Positions 18,605 through 27,454 of a DNA stretch of 64,000 nt are shown piece after piece. Every line of letters starts with the position of its first letter. Within the stretch, counting starts at the first letter, position 1. Made by a program: the position numbers and the translations under genes. This DNA is from Chryseobacterium arthrosphaerae (GTDB lineage: Bacteria; Bacteroidota; Bacteroidia; Flavobacteriales; Weeksellaceae). The DNA lies in NCBI RefSeq assembly GCF_001684965.1, contig NZ_MAYG01000001.1, positions 1,426,001 to 1,490,000 of the forward strand, written 5' to 3'. The notes beneath the pieces are model-generated. The model worked only from the letters and a program-made list of their open reading frames with translations, was not told where the DNA came from and searched no databases.

Positions 18605-19207
18605 TTAGGCTTGATTTGTTTCTTCGGGCTGATGAATGGTTCTTGTTCTGAAAAACGCTCCGAAAAACACCGACAAAACTACGTAAAATATAAGAATTGC
18701 TGCAAAATATCCTGAAAAATGACTTGCGGTAAGCATATCTTTTCCTTTTACAGCCTCTGGAGTAAAGCTTTGAAGCCTTTCTTTATACTTCTGATCCAGC
18801 TCATCAATATCTTTCTGATGCTTCAGGATCTTTCTCGCACTAGTATACTCTGTATCCAATTCTGATTTTTGTCTTTGAACATACTGGTAGTTCAGCAGTT
18901 TTTTGGCATCAGTATCTGCAAAGTTTAAAAAGGCATAAATACTGAAAATGGAAAGAATTCCCCCGATGAACATCGGAATAAATGCTCTTTTGAAAGCTTC
19001 TTTGAAACTTACTACTCTATGGTTGTTCCAGTATGATTTTACGGACCAGAAAGCGGCTCCGGCATATAAAACGGGCAAAACAAATGCATTGGCTTTCAGA
19101 GAGATATCAAAATAGTTGATCCCTGAGAAAAAAGTGTATACTACAAAGAAAACGATCATTGTAGCAATAAAAAGTATAATTCCTAGTGTTGATGGACTTT
19201 TCGTCAT
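18605..19207 (-). CDS. DUF4199 membrane protein
   Basis: A 200-residue protein with four hydrophobic helices: two at the N-terminus (ILFIATMIVFFVVYTFFSG, AFVLPVLYAGAAFW), one after the AFKRAF loop (FIGGILSIFSIYAFL), and one near the C-terminus (FAAILIFYVVLSVFFGAFF). Between the third and fourth is a charged, coiled-coil-like stretch of ~60 residues. These match the DUF4199 family of Bacteroidetes, whose role is unknown. It is immediately upstream of the GT2 gene. Confidence 0.85.
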   Translation of the reverse strand: MTKSPSTLGIILFIATMIVFFVVYTFFSGINYFDISLKANAFVLPVLYAGAAFWSVKSYWNNHRVVSFKEAFKRAFIPMFIGGILSIFSIYAFLNFADTDAKKLLNYQYVQRQKSELDTEYTSARKILKHQKDIDELDQKYKERLQSFTPEAVKGKDMLTASHFSGYFAAILIFYVVLSVFFGAFFRTRTIHQPEETNQA

Positions 19208-19305
19208 ATTTAATTTTTTAGAAAAAAGTTGAAAAATTATTCCTCTAAATGTCAGCTGTTTAGCTCTACCACTGCATTTTTTCGACTAATTTTCTTTAAT
19301 AAAGT

Positions 19306-19335
19306 TTTGAAGTTAACAAATATTTCCTACCTTTG
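19306..19335 (+). promoter_or_regulatory. Promoter of the SRP RNA gene
   Basis: TTTG (19306-19309), an 18-nt spacer and TACCTTTG (19328-19335) fit the flavobacterial consensus. The RNA's 5' end, set by pairing of GGCAAG with CTTGCC, begins about 5 nt after the -7 box, which agrees well. Confidence 0.8.
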
Positions 19336-19339
19336 CAAC

Positions 19340-19432
19340 GGCAAGTCCTAAACAACCAGCTCCTGAGAATCCTCCAGGGTGGGAACGCAGCAAAGGTAAT
19401 CGGTCGTAGCGGTGTGATTTAGGTAGCTTGCC
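19340..19432 (+). ncRNA. ffs: Signal recognition particle RNA, small bacterial (4.5S) type
   Basis: A ~93-nt hairpin RNA that pairs with Ffh to target membrane proteins. The ends close by GGCAAG (19340) and CTTGCC (19432). The conserved apical domain is readable as CCAGGGTGGGAACGCAGCAA, matching the SRP RNA symmetric/asymmetric loop region (GGAAC...GCAGC). A T-run (19434-19442) directly after the last pair acts as terminator. It is divergent from DUF4199 and convergent with the metallo-hydrolase gene. Exact ends are inferred from pairing, accurate to a few nt. Confidence 0.93.
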
Positions 19433-19551
19433 ATTTTTTTTTGGTTTAAAGTGAGAAGAGAGGTAATTTGATAATTATCTTTTTTTGTTTTTAATACCTT
19501 ACGCATCATATTCATTTTCTAATTTTCAGATTACCTCAGTCTTATAATCGA

Positions 19552-20238
19552 TTAAAAATCGAAGGTCTCCCCTAGTTTTGGTAAAACAAGTTCTACATTT
19601 TTATCTGCAAAATGCTTTAATGCACTTTCATGATTGATCTCAATGGCAGGGAAAGTATCGAAATGACATCCGATTACCTTAGGTGTTTTTAATAATTCTG
19701 CAGCTGCAAAAGACGCTTTTCTCGGGCACATTGTGTAATGGCTCCCGATAGGAAGGATAGAAAGGTCAATATTCCCGTATAACCTTGGAAACAGCTCCAT
19801 ATCTGCCATTACTCCCGTATCTCCTGCCAGATAGATATTCTTACCTTCAGGAAGTCTGAAAATATACCCTACAGGAACGCCTCCGTAGCTTCCATCCGGG
19901 AAAGAACTTGTATGATGAGCCGGAACCATGGAAATTTTAAGATCGTCGATTTTTGCCGATCCTCCCAAGTTCACATCATCTGTATTTTTTGCCTGTGTAA
20001 AATATCCGCATACTTCCGGTACTCCGATTACGGTTGCTTCCGGGTAATGCTGTAATACCTCCGCTACATCTGCAATATGATCTCCATGGGCATGGGTCAA
20101 CAGGATGTAATCGATTTTCTGAGCGGTAATATCAAAACCTGATTCCGCTTTTTTGTAATTGTAGAAAGGGTCACTTAAAATTGTTTTGTCCTTGTACGTG
20201 AACAGGAAACAATTTTGCCCTAAGAATTGTATTTTCAT
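19552..20238 (-). CDS. UPF0173-type metallo-beta-lactamase-fold hydrolase
   Basis: A 228-residue metal-dependent hydrolase of the UPF0173 type. The di-zinc motif is THAHGDHIADV, with further ligands in VPAHHTSSF, AGDTGVM and GCHFDTFP. The start at 20238 gives the family N-terminus MKIQFLGQNCFLF; the upstream extension to 20280 is not conserved in type. It is cytosolic, and the natural substrate is unknown. An inverted-repeat element lies 26 nt upstream of its ATG. Confidence 0.93.
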   Translation of the reverse strand: MKIQFLGQNCFLFTYKDKTILSDPFYNYKKAESGFDITAQKIDYILLTHAHGDHIADVAEVLQHYPEATVIGVPEVCGYFTQAKNTDDVNLGGSAKIDDLKISMVPAHHTSSFPDGSYGGVPVGYIFRLPEGKNIYLAGDTGVMADMELFPRLYGNIDLSILPIGSHYTMCPRKASFAAAELLKTPKVIGCHFDTFPAIEINHESALKHFADKNVELVLPKLGETFDF

Positions 20239-20263
20239 TGTAAATTTAATTTCAATTATGATT

Positions 20264-20345
20264 AAACACAAATGACTCAAATAATTTCACCAACAGGCCA
20301 TTACGATGAGCGGCGTTCGTGAAAGCATTTGTGCCATCCGTGTTT
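20264..20345. repeat. REP-like inverted-repeat element B
   Basis: Arms 20264-20290 and 20319-20345 (27 nt each) are complementary at about 21 positions around a 28-nt loop. The arms contain the words AAACACAAATGACTCAAAT and GCATTTGTGCCATCCGTGTTT-like sequence. It has the same dimensions as the element at 12296-12376, and again sits just upstream of a start codon, between two same-strand genes. Confidence 0.7.
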
Positions 20346-20350
20346 TTAAA

Positions 20351-20364
20351 AACGCAAAAGCGTT
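20351..20364 (-). terminator. Weak terminator after the SRPBCC gene
   Basis: A 5-bp GC-containing stem (AACGC/GCGTT) with an AAAA loop, followed on the minus strand by a TTTTT run. It is short, so efficiency is uncertain. Confidence 0.45.
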
Positions 20365-20380
20365 ATTGATTGATAATCTA

Positions 20381-20827
20381 TTATTTCGACGGGAATTTAT
20401 CTTCAATAAGTCTCAGATTGATCCCATGTTCCAGATACGCCTTACAACCGTCTAAAACCGTCGTAAAACCACCTGTATTGTCATTAATTTCCTTCAGGAG
20501 GTCTTCGCCCGTCTGACTGAATCCGTAGCTTTTAATGACAACCAGAGTCCCGTTCTCCATCGTTTTGAATTCATAGTCTACGTTTACAGAAGGCTCGCCC
20601 CATTCTGTCCTGATCAGTTGGTTCGGAATAATCTGGTGAACTTTCACTACGTTTTTTACACCGTACATTTCCCATTCCCAAGTTACCTCTGTTCCTTCTT
20701 CCAATTTTCCGGTAGATTTTGTAAACCAGAAATGAGTAGTGACTTCGGGGTTGATGAATGCTTCAAAAACATCTTCAACCGGTTTTCTGATAAGCATCTG
20801 AGCTTCCACATACACATTAGAATCCAT
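20381..20827 (-). CDS. SRPBCC / AHSA1-domain protein
   Basis: A 148-residue protein of the START-like SRPBCC superfamily, with the AHSA1 pattern: IRKPVEDVFEAFINPEVTTHFWF at the start, then GTEVTWEWEMYG and a C-terminal helix with GGFTTVLDGCKAYLEHG. The fold forms a hydrophobic cavity, but the ligand is unknown. Its start lies 17 nt after the menA stop, so it is the third gene of a menB-menA unit. A link with menaquinone metabolism is only suggested by position. Confidence 0.85.
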   Translation of the reverse strand: MDSNVYVEAQMLIRKPVEDVFEAFINPEVTTHFWFTKSTGKLEEGTEVTWEWEMYGVKNVVKVHQIIPNQLIRTEWGEPSVNVDYEFKTMENGTLVVIKSYGFSQTGEDLLKEINDNTGGFTTVLDGCKAYLEHGINLRLIEDKFPSK

Positions 20828-20844
20828 GATATAATATTTTAGAT

Positions 20845-21774
20845 TTAGTTAAATAAATTAAGTCCGGCTGCGGTAAGAATCGCCATTACAAACGTCATAA
20901 TCCCAACCTGCTTTAAATATTGATCTAATTCTTTCGGCTCTTTTACCGACATGATATTCCTTCTCAGTTTTGCTAACGGGAACAGCAGGATCATTACCAT
21001 AAAAACATAGTAGTTTTGCTGTTGTATAAATCCGTTTACTCCTAAAAAGATAAGGATCAGTACCAATGGAAGCTGCAACAGGATCATTTCATAGATCATC
21101 GCATTTTTGAATCCGATTCTTAATGCAAAGCTGTTCTTTCCTGATAATTTATCACTTTCAATATCTCTCATATTATTCAGGTTCAAAACCGCCATACTCA
21201 TCATTCCTACAGCAGTTCCCGGTAATAGCATATCCCAGCTGAATGTTTTTGTAAACAGGAAATAGCTTCCGCATACTGAAACCAATCCGAAGAAAATAAA
21301 GACAAAAATATCTCCCAATCCCATATAACCGTAAGGCTTCTTCCCTACTGTATACCCGATTGCTGCTAAAATACTGGCAACTCCCAATCCGATGAAAATG
21401 TAAAACTCATTCATATAATCCGGAATGAAAGCAACATACAATAGCGCAATGGTAGCGATGAAAGACAATGCTGAAAAAAGAATCACTGCATTCTTCATCT
21501 GCTTCGCCGTAATTTTGCCTGATGCTACCGCTCTTGCTTCTGCTTCATTGATTCTCTTTGCATCGGTTCCTTTTACCCCATCGCCATAATCATTGGCATA
21601 GTTTGATAAAATCTGATACAAAAGCGTTACCAAAAGTGCGAGTGCAAAAATCTTCCAGTCCCATGTTCCGCCTTCCCTGTACAGCCTCCATTTCGCAATG
21701 AAAGCTCCCATAATAATCCCGCTTAAAGACAGCGGTAAAGTTCTGAGCCTTGCGGCTTTTATCCAATCAGTCAT
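20845..21774 (-). CDS. menA: 1,4-dihydroxy-2-naphthoate prenyltransferase
   Basis: Integral membrane prenyltransferase of the UbiA family that attaches the isoprenoid chain to dihydroxynaphthoate in menaquinone synthesis. The 309 residues hold about eight hydrophobic helices. The first Asp-rich motif is NYANDYGDGVKGTD and the second is NNMRDIESDKLSG, both needed for Mg-diphosphate binding. Its place directly after menB supports the menaquinone assignment over other UbiA enzymes. Confidence 0.95.
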   Translation of the reverse strand: MTDWIKAARLRTLPLSLSGIIMGAFIAKWRLYREGGTWDWKIFALALLVTLLYQILSNYANDYGDGVKGTDAKRINEAEARAVASGKITAKQMKNAVILFSALSFIATIALLYVAFIPDYMNEFYIFIGLGVASILAAIGYTVGKKPYGYMGLGDIFVFIFFGLVSVCGSYFLFTKTFSWDMLLPGTAVGMMSMAVLNLNNMRDIESDKLSGKNSFALRIGFKNAMIYEMILLQLPLVLILIFLGVNGFIQQQNYYVFMVMILLFPLAKLRRNIMSVKEPKELDQYLKQVGIMTFVMAILTAAGLNLFN

Positions 21775-21797
21775 AATTTATAAGTAATAAGCAATGG

Positions 21798-21830
21798 GTA
21801 ATAAGTAATGAACTGCTCATTACTTATTAC
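21798..21830. repeat. Inverted repeat in the menB-menA gap
   Basis: A perfect 14-bp stem (GTAATAAGTAATGA and complement) with a 5-nt loop (ACTGC). The flanks on both sides repeat the word TAAGTAAT/ATTACTTA. It fills most of the 68-nt gap between the menB stop and the menA start, much like the atpD-atpC element. It lacks a clear T-run. Confidence 0.8.
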
Positions 21831-21842
21831 TCATTACCAATG

Positions 21843-22679
21843 TTATGAAATCCATTGATCGTCTCCGAAGTTCGGTTTTCTTTTTTCCAGGAATGCATTT
21901 CTTCCTTCTTTAGCTTCCTCGGTCATATATGCCAGACGGGTTGCTTCTCCTGCAAATACCTGCTGACCAACCATTCCATCGTCTGTAAGGTTCATGGCGA
22001 ACTTCAGCATTCTGATAGAAGTCGGTGATTTTGCAAGGATTTCCTGAGCCCATTCGTAAGCTGTATCTTCCAGTTCCGCATGAGGAACAACTTTGTTTAC
22101 CATACCCATTTCATAAGCTTCCTGAGCGGAATAGTTTCTTCCTAAAAAGAAGATCTCACGGGCTTTTTTCTGTCCTACCATTTTAGCAAGGTAAGCAGAT
22201 CCGTACCCACCGTCAAAACTTGTCACATCAGCATCAGTTTGCTTGAAGATCGCATGTTCTTTACTTGCTAAAGTAAGGTCACACACTACGTGAAGAGAGT
22301 GTCCGCCACCAACGGCCCATCCCGGAACCACAGCAATCACTACTTTCGGCATGAAACGGATCAGACGCTGTACTTCAAGGATATTCAAACGGTGTCTTCC
22401 GTCTTCTCCTACATATCCCTGATGCCCTCTTGCTTTCTGGTCTCCTCCACTACAGAAAGCCCAGCCACCGTCTTTAGGGCTTGGTCCTTCTCCTGAAAGC
22501 AATACCACTCCTATGGAAGGGTCTTCATAGGCGTCATAAAAGGCATCGTATAATTCTGAAGTTGTTTTTGGTCTGAAAGCGTTACGCACTTCCGGTCTGT
22601 TGAAAGCAATTCTTGCTACTCCGTTAGATTTTTTATAGGTAATATCTTCGTATTCCTTAGCGGTTTTCCACTCGATCAT
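21843..22679 (-). CDS. menB: 1,4-dihydroxy-2-naphthoyl-CoA synthase
   Basis: Crotonase-fold enzyme that closes the ring of o-succinylbenzoyl-CoA in menaquinone synthesis. The 278 residues include the oxyanion-hole segments GWAFCSGGDQKARG and PGWAVGGGHSLHVVCDL, and the MenB-typical TDADVTSFDGGYGSAYLA. The C-terminal FLEKRKPNFGDDQWIS-like end is also typical. It is first in the menB-menA-SRPBCC unit, with a TATCTTTG box close upstream. Confidence 0.97.
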   Translation of the reverse strand: MIEWKTAKEYEDITYKKSNGVARIAFNRPEVRNAFRPKTTSELYDAFYDAYEDPSIGVVLLSGEGPSPKDGGWAFCSGGDQKARGHQGYVGEDGRHRLNILEVQRLIRFMPKVVIAVVPGWAVGGGHSLHVVCDLTLASKEHAIFKQTDADVTSFDGGYGSAYLAKMVGQKKAREIFFLGRNYSAQEAYEMGMVNKVVPHAELEDTAYEWAQEILAKSPTSIRMLKFAMNLTDDGMVGQQVFAGEATRLAYMTEEAKEGRNAFLEKRKPNFGDDQWIS

Positions 22680-22696
22680 CTTATAAAAATTTTTCT

Positions 22697-22704
22697 CAAA
22701 GATA
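22697..22704 (-). promoter_or_regulatory. -7 element of menB
   Basis: Minus-strand TATCTTTG fits TAnnTTTG and ends 17 nt before the ATG. No good -33 TTG is seen at 17-23 nt. Confidence 0.5.
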
Positions 22705-22832
22705 CGGAATTACAGAGAATTTCCGAGGGTGAAATTTAAGGTTCACCTCTATAAAAGAGAGAAATTTTGAATGAAGAATTCCGGTGTAAATATTTTCAGC
22801 AGAAACAGCCTATTCAGTCACTCCCGGCTTAA

Positions 22833-22859
22833 CCTAACAGGTTTTTGAAACCTGTTAGG
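22833..22859. repeat. Short perfect palindrome
   Basis: A 12-bp stem, CCTAACAGGTTT with its exact complement, around a TTG loop. It lies in the gap between the TPR gene terminator and menB and is not next to a gene end. From memory, similar CCTAACAGGTTT palindromes are scattered in flavobacterial gaps; only one copy is present here. Confidence 0.7.
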
Positions 22860-22907
22860 CTTGTAGGGGTAAGCGCCTTTGTCATCATACTAATTTTAAA
22901 ACAAAAA

Positions 22908-22929
22908 ACCGGAACATTTCTGTTCCGGT
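22908..22929 (-). terminator. Terminator of the gyrA-TPR transcript
   Basis: A 9-bp GC-containing stem (ACCGGAACA / TGTTCCGGT) with a 4-nt loop and a minus-strand T-run, 26 nt after the TPR stop. Confidence 0.85.
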
Positions 22930-22954
22930 CTTTATATTTGGATTATCAAAATGA

Positions 22955-23995
22955 TTATTTTGCTCCAGCGGCTGTCAATTCAGCTTCTTTCGCTTTCATT
23001 TCTTTAACTTTATCCATGTTTTTGGTTACGATATAAATTTCTTTCAATGCAGTAACCGCATCAAGGCTTTTTGGTGCCGCCTTGTACCAACCTTCAGCAT
23101 ATGGCAAAGCTTTGTTGAACCTTTCTCTTCTCTCATCGATCAGTTTGGAAGCTTCGTCCGGCTTATCTTTTCTCAAAGCATTAATCTGCCCAACGATAGC
23201 AGCATCATCACCAATAGTAGTATATACAAGGTTCTGGTGTGCATCAGCAAAATCCGGCTTAAGCTCGATTGCTTTTTTGAATGAAGCCAAAGCATCGTTT
23301 ACCGTCGCTGGAGTTTTAGCCTGCATTACCCCTAAGTTGTACCAGTTTGTAGCATCATTAGGGTTCTTCGCCAACTGTTCTTTCAGACCTGAAACGAATT
23401 TATCCGTATTTCCAGACTGAAGATATGCTGTAGTCTGAGCTTCTTTAAGCTTAGCATTGTTTGGATATTTTGCCAATCCTTTTTCAATGATTGTAAGCGC
23501 TTCAGTTGACTTCTTAGCATTCAGAAGCAATGAAGACAAAGTCTCATATAACTCAGGCTCTACACTTTTTGTCTGCTCTGTTTTGAAATCGGTATAGTCC
23601 GGGTTTTTCTTCATAAGCTCCCATGTAGCTTTATCAAGATTCACCACCTGACCTGTTTTCTTTTCTTTTGCTGTATAAGTAGTTTCTACTCCTGTAAATC
23701 CGGAATTAACCAGGTCTGTATATATTTTGATAGATGCATCACTGTTGTTAGCCAATGCGTGGCTAAGTCCTGCATAATACATATATATTTTATTATCCTG
23801 ACCGGTAGATTTCAATAGGTCATAAACCTCTATAAACTTAGGAGCTGCTGCTGCATAATTTTTTGCATTATAAGCATCCATAGCTGTTTTGTTTGCTGCC
23901 TGAAGCTGCGCATTCAAAGCATTTGCATCTTTATCTTTCTGTCCGAAAACAAAAGCAGATGCCACGATAGCCATTCCTAAAATCAGTTTCTTCAT
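22955..23995 (-). CDS. Exported tetratricopeptide repeat protein
   Basis: A 346-residue protein with signal peptide MKKLILGMAIVASAFVFGQ. At least four TPR-like helical pairs follow, e.g. AMDAYNAKNYAAAAPKFIEVYDLL, ALTIIEKGLAKYPNNAKLKEAQ, NDATNWYNLGVMQAK and ALASFKKAIELKPDFADAHQNL. TPRs mediate protein contacts; it is probably periplasmic. It starts 27 nt after the gyrA stop with no terminator between, so it is likely co-transcribed with gyrA. The functional reason for that pairing is not evident. Confidence 0.88.
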   Translation of the reverse strand: MKKLILGMAIVASAFVFGQKDKDANALNAQLQAANKTAMDAYNAKNYAAAAPKFIEVYDLLKSTGQDNKIYMYYAGLSHALANNSDASIKIYTDLVNSGFTGVETTYTAKEKKTGQVVNLDKATWELMKKNPDYTDFKTEQTKSVEPELYETLSSLLLNAKKSTEALTIIEKGLAKYPNNAKLKEAQTTAYLQSGNTDKFVSGLKEQLAKNPNDATNWYNLGVMQAKTPATVNDALASFKKAIELKPDFADAHQNLVYTTIGDDAAIVGQINALRKDKPDEASKLIDERRERFNKALPYAEGWYKAAPKSLDAVTALKEIYIVTKNMDKVKEMKAKEAELTAAGAK

Positions 23996-24022
23996 AATAA
24001 CTATTTTATATTAATTGTACAT

Positions 24023-26623
24023 TTATTCTTCAGAATCAGAGTTCTCAGTTTCCTCACCCTGAGGGGCTGCATTATCGTCTTCAAGGTTATCAAATAGTGT
24101 TCCTGTTCCTTCCTGAATTACACCTTCAGTGCCTTCAGCATCTTCAAGTTCTTCGGAATCCTCCTCTACATCTTTATCCATTTCTACTTTTGCAATGGCT
24201 GCAATTTCGTCATTTTTCTTAAGGTTGATCAGTTTTACCCCTTGTGTATTTCTACCCATTACTCTCATTTCGTCCATTCCCATTCTGATGGCAACACCGG
24301 ACTTATTGATGATCATCAATCCGTCTTCATCTGTTACATTCTGAATAGCGATCAGATTTCCTGTTTTTTCTGTAATATTGAGGGTAATAACTCCTTTTCC
24401 TCCTCTGTTGGTAATTCTGTAGTCTTCTACTGCAGTTCTCTTTCCATATCCTTTTTCAGATACTACAAGTACTGTTTCGTTCTCTACGTCATTCACAACA
24501 ATCATACCAATAACTTCATCATTATCTTCCATAGCTATACCACGCACCCCGATAGATCCTCTACCTACTTCTCTTACTTTTTCTTCAGGGAAACGGATAC
24601 ATTTACCGTTTTTAGTAGCAATCATAATCTGAGAGGTCCCGTTGGTAAGGTAAGCTCCCAACAACTGGTCATTATCTCTGATCTCAATAGCATTCACCCC
24701 GTTTACTCTCGGTCTGGAGTATGCTTCCAGTGAAGTTTTCTTGATTGTACCGTTTTTGGTTACCATCACAACGCTCATCTGATTTACATATTCTGAATCT
24801 TTCAGGTTATTGGTTCTGATGTATGCTTTGATTTTATCATCCGGCTCAATATTGATAAGGTTCTGTACAGCTCTACCTTTTGCCGTTTTGGATCCCTCAG
24901 GAATTTCAAATACTCTTAACCAGTAACATCTTCCTTTTTCTGTAAAGAACAGCATATACTGGTGGTTGGTTGCAGAAACGATGTACTCAAGGAAGTCAGA
25001 ATCCCTTGTTGTTGCAGCTTTGTTTCCTACACCTCCTCTACTCTGGATTTTGTATTCCGAAAGGGATGTTCTCTTGATATATCCTGCGTGAGAAATGGTA
25101 AGAACTACAGATTCGTTCGGAATAATATCTTCAATAGACATTTCTCCTCCTGAGTAATCGATTTCAGTTCTTCTTTCGTCACCGTATTTTTCTTTTATCT
25201 CAATAAGCTCTTCCTTGATGATCTGGAATCTTCTAGGCTCATTGGCCAGGATATCTTCCAAATTAGCAATTTCTTTCATGATGGCATCGTACTCATCACG
25301 GATCTTATCAAGCTCCATTCCGGTAAGACGTGCCAGTCTGAGATCAAGAATAGCCTGTGCCTGAATGTCAGACAGCTCGAATGCTTCGATAAGTCCTTCT
25401 TTCGCAGCCTGAGGGTTAGCACTGTGACGGATAATGGAAATGGCTCTGTCTAAAGCATCCTGAGTTCCGATCACCTTCATGAATCCTTCCAGGATATGCG
25501 CTCTTTCTTTTGCTTTTTTAAGCTCAAACTGGGTTCTTCTTACAATTACCTCATGTCTGTGCTCTACAAAGTGGTGGATGATATCTTTAAGGTTCAGCTG
25601 CTCCGGTCTTCCGTGTACCAATGCAATATTGTTGACACTGAAAGAGGTCTGAAGTGCTGTATATTTATATAAAAGATTCAGAACAACATTAGGTATGGCG
25701 TCATTTTTCAATTCATAAACAACACGCAATCCTTTTCTGTCCGATTCATCTCTGATCTCGTGAATACCTGGAATCTTTTCATCTTTTACAAGCTCTGCCG
25801 TTCTGGCGATCATCTCAGCTTTGTTTACCTGATAAGGAACTTCGGTAACGATAATAGCGTTTCTGTTTCCAATCTCTTCAAAGTTTACTTTCGCTCTCAG
25901 AACTACTCTTCCTCTACCTGTGTGGAAAGCATCCCTTACACCGTCATATCCATAAATGATCCCTCCTGTAGGGAAATCCGGTGCAACGATGTGCTGCATC
26001 AATTCATCGATGGTAACATCTTTATTATCAATATAAGCACAGATGGCATCTACAGATTCTGAAAGGTTATGTGGCGCCATATTGGTTGCCATCCCTACTG
26101 CAATACCTGAAGCTCCGTTTACCAAAAGGTTAGGAATTTTAGTAGGCATTACTGTTGGCTCCTGCAAACTGTCGTCGAAGTTATTCTGGAAATCAACTGT
26201 TTCTTTGTCTAAGTCTGAAAGAACCTCATCAGAGATTTTTTTCAATCTTGCCTCGGTATAACGCATTGCTGCCGGTGGGTCACCGTCCATAGATCCGAAG
26301 TTACCCTGTCCGTCTACCTGCGGATAACGCAAGCTCCAGTCCTGGGCCATTCTTACCATTGCATCATATACAGAGGAATCTCCGTGCGGGTGGTATTTAC
26401 CCAAAACATCCCCAACAATTCTAGCAGATTTTAAATATTTTCTATTAGAAAAAACCCCTAATCCATACATACCATAAAGCACTCTTCTATGAACGGGTTT
26501 CAAGCCGTCTCTTACATCCGGTAACGCTCTTGAAACGATAACCGACATCGAATAATCGATATAAGACGACTTCATTTCATCAACAATGTTGATAGGAATC
26601 AGTCTTTCTCCTTCTTTTTGCAT
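24023..26623 (-). CDS. gyrA: DNA gyrase subunit A
   Basis: Breakage-reunion subunit of DNA gyrase, 866 residues from the ATG at 26623 (an in-frame TTG two codons earlier is unlikely). The quinolone-resistance region reads [17 protein letters not shown], so the positions matching E. coli Ser83 and Asp87 are Ser and Asp, the susceptible-type residues. The active-site Tyr is in [10 protein letters not shown]. The C-terminal DNA-wrapping beta-pinwheel carries a GyrA-box-like NRGGKGV. A ~40-residue acidic tail ends the protein, as in other gyrases. gyrB is not in this window. Confidence 0.98.
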   Translation of the reverse strand: MQKEGERLIPINIVDEMKSSYIDYSMSVIVSRALPDVRDGLKPVHRRVLYGMYGLGVFSNRKYLKSARIVGDVLGKYHPHGDSSVYDAMVRMAQDWSLRYPQVDGQGNFGSMDGDPPAAMRYTEARLKKISDEVLSDLDKETVDFQNNFDDSLQEPTVMPTKIPNLLVNGASGIAVGMATNMAPHNLSESVDAICAYIDNKDVTIDELMQHIVAPDFPTGGIIYGYDGVRDAFHTGRGRVVLRAKVNFEEIGNRNAIIVTEVPYQVNKAEMIARTAELVKDEKIPGIHEIRDESDRKGLRVVYELKNDAIPNVVLNLLYKYTALQTSFSVNNIALVHGRPEQLNLKDIIHHFVEHRHEVIVRRTQFELKKAKERAHILEGFMKVIGTQDALDRAISIIRHSANPQAAKEGLIEAFELSDIQAQAILDLRLARLTGMELDKIRDEYDAIMKEIANLEDILANEPRRFQIIKEELIEIKEKYGDERRTEIDYSGGEMSIEDIIPNESVVLTISHAGYIKRTSLSEYKIQSRGGVGNKAATTRDSDFLEYIVSATNHQYMLFFTEKGRCYWLRVFEIPEGSKTAKGRAVQNLINIEPDDKIKAYIRTNNLKDSEYVNQMSVVMVTKNGTIKKTSLEAYSRPRVNGVNAIEIRDNDQLLGAYLTNGTSQIMIATKNGKCIRFPEEKVREVGRGSIGVRGIAMEDNDEVIGMIVVNDVENETVLVVSEKGYGKRTAVEDYRITNRGGKGVITLNITEKTGNLIAIQNVTDEDGLMIINKSGVAIRMGMDEMRVMGRNTQGVKLINLKKNDEIAAIAKVEMDKDVEEDSEELEDAEGTEGVIQEGTGTLFDNLEDDNAAPQGEETENSDSEE

Positions 26624-26771
26624 AAACAAATTTTATTATAATGATAGTCAGACCCTTAGCTGAAAGTCTGAAAATTATTTATTTTGAATTTTTATTAACG
26701 GGCTAATTTACGAAAAAAATGCCGATTTTTGCGCTAGAATTTATCCACAAAATCTTAAAAATTCATAAAAT

Positions 26772-27086
26772 ATGAGCGTATTGAGTATAACTTTCCACTG
26801 CACGAAAAATAATCTGGAAGAATGGGAAAATTATATTGATGAAACCCTGATTTTAATGACTGAAAATCTAATGGATGTCAACAAATATATTTTATCTGAA
26901 GTTCACAGTGATTATATTGATGAAGGAAAAAATTATAATCTCCTGCTGGTCTTTGATAATGATGAACTGAGACATGATTTTCTTGAAAGCGAGCTTAAAA
27001 ATATAGCCGAGCGCATTGAAACCAGGTTCGGGCAGGAAGTCCTGATCTTTGATACACTTTTGAATCCGAAAAAATCGAAGCTGTAA
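26772..27086 (+). CDS. DUF4286 family protein
   Basis: A 104-residue cytosolic protein matching the DUF4286 family of Bacteroidetes: MSVLSITFHCTKNNLEEWENY at the start, and KNYNLLLVFDNDELRHDFL in the middle. The predicted fold is a small alpha-beta ferredoxin-like domain. No function is known. It is divergent from gyrA and ends at a hairpin shared with the convergent lipoprotein gene. Confidence 0.8.
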   Translation: MSVLSITFHCTKNNLEEWENYIDETLILMTENLMDVNKYILSEVHSDYIDEGKNYNLLLVFDNDELRHDFLESELKNIAERIETRFGQEVLIFDTLLNPKKSKL

Positions 27087-27097
27087 TATATAAACAA

Positions 27098-27123
27098 AAA
27101 AGCACTGAGAGTTCAGTGCTTTT
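27098..27123. terminator. Bidirectional terminator, DUF4286 / small lipoprotein
   Basis: A perfect 11-bp stem (AAAAGCACTGA and complement) with a 4-nt loop and T-rich flanks on both strands, between convergent genes. Confidence 0.88.
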
Positions 27124-27126
27124 GTT

Positions 27127-27348
27127 TTATCTGTGATGTCTGTGACCACGGCCTTTGTGATGATGGCCCCGATCTTCATAGATGTATACTGTTTTTACAT
27201 GGCCCGGTGCATAATATCTTGCACTTCCTCCGTAATACTTTTTGGCGTGTCCCGGCGGCATTCTTCTTCCATAAGGCTCATGAACAACACAAGAAGAAAG
27301 CATCAGCATTACCACCCCAGCTCCCAAAATTTTAAACATACTTTTCAT
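27127..27348 (-). CDS. Small His-rich lipoprotein, copy 1
   Basis: With the start at 27348 the protein has 73 residues and begins MKSMFKILGAGVVMLMLSSC, a lipoprotein signal with Cys20. The mature part has the twin motif RRMPPGHAKKYYGGSARYYAPGH, in which PPGHAKK and APGHVK echo each other, and ends in a His/Arg/Gly-rich tail (RGHHHKGRGHRHHR). It may bind metal ions or polyanions, but this is a guess. It is a paralogue of the next gene, whose stop lies 106 nt upstream of it. Confidence 0.75.
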   Translation of the reverse strand: MKSMFKILGAGVVMLMLSSCVVHEPYGRRMPPGHAKKYYGGSARYYAPGHVKTVYIYEDRGHHHKGRGHRHHR

Positions 27349-27454
27349 TATTCTCACTTTTTCAATTTCGATAGCGAAATATATCAATGATAATGCCAAA
27401 AAAATATTAAAATAAACATTGCGTGGGTAAATGCAACTTTAAATTCTTATCCTG

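Noticed and set aside
24242..24733. A 163-codon plus-strand frame
   Set aside because: It is antisense to gyrA; the codons and composition follow the gyrA strand.
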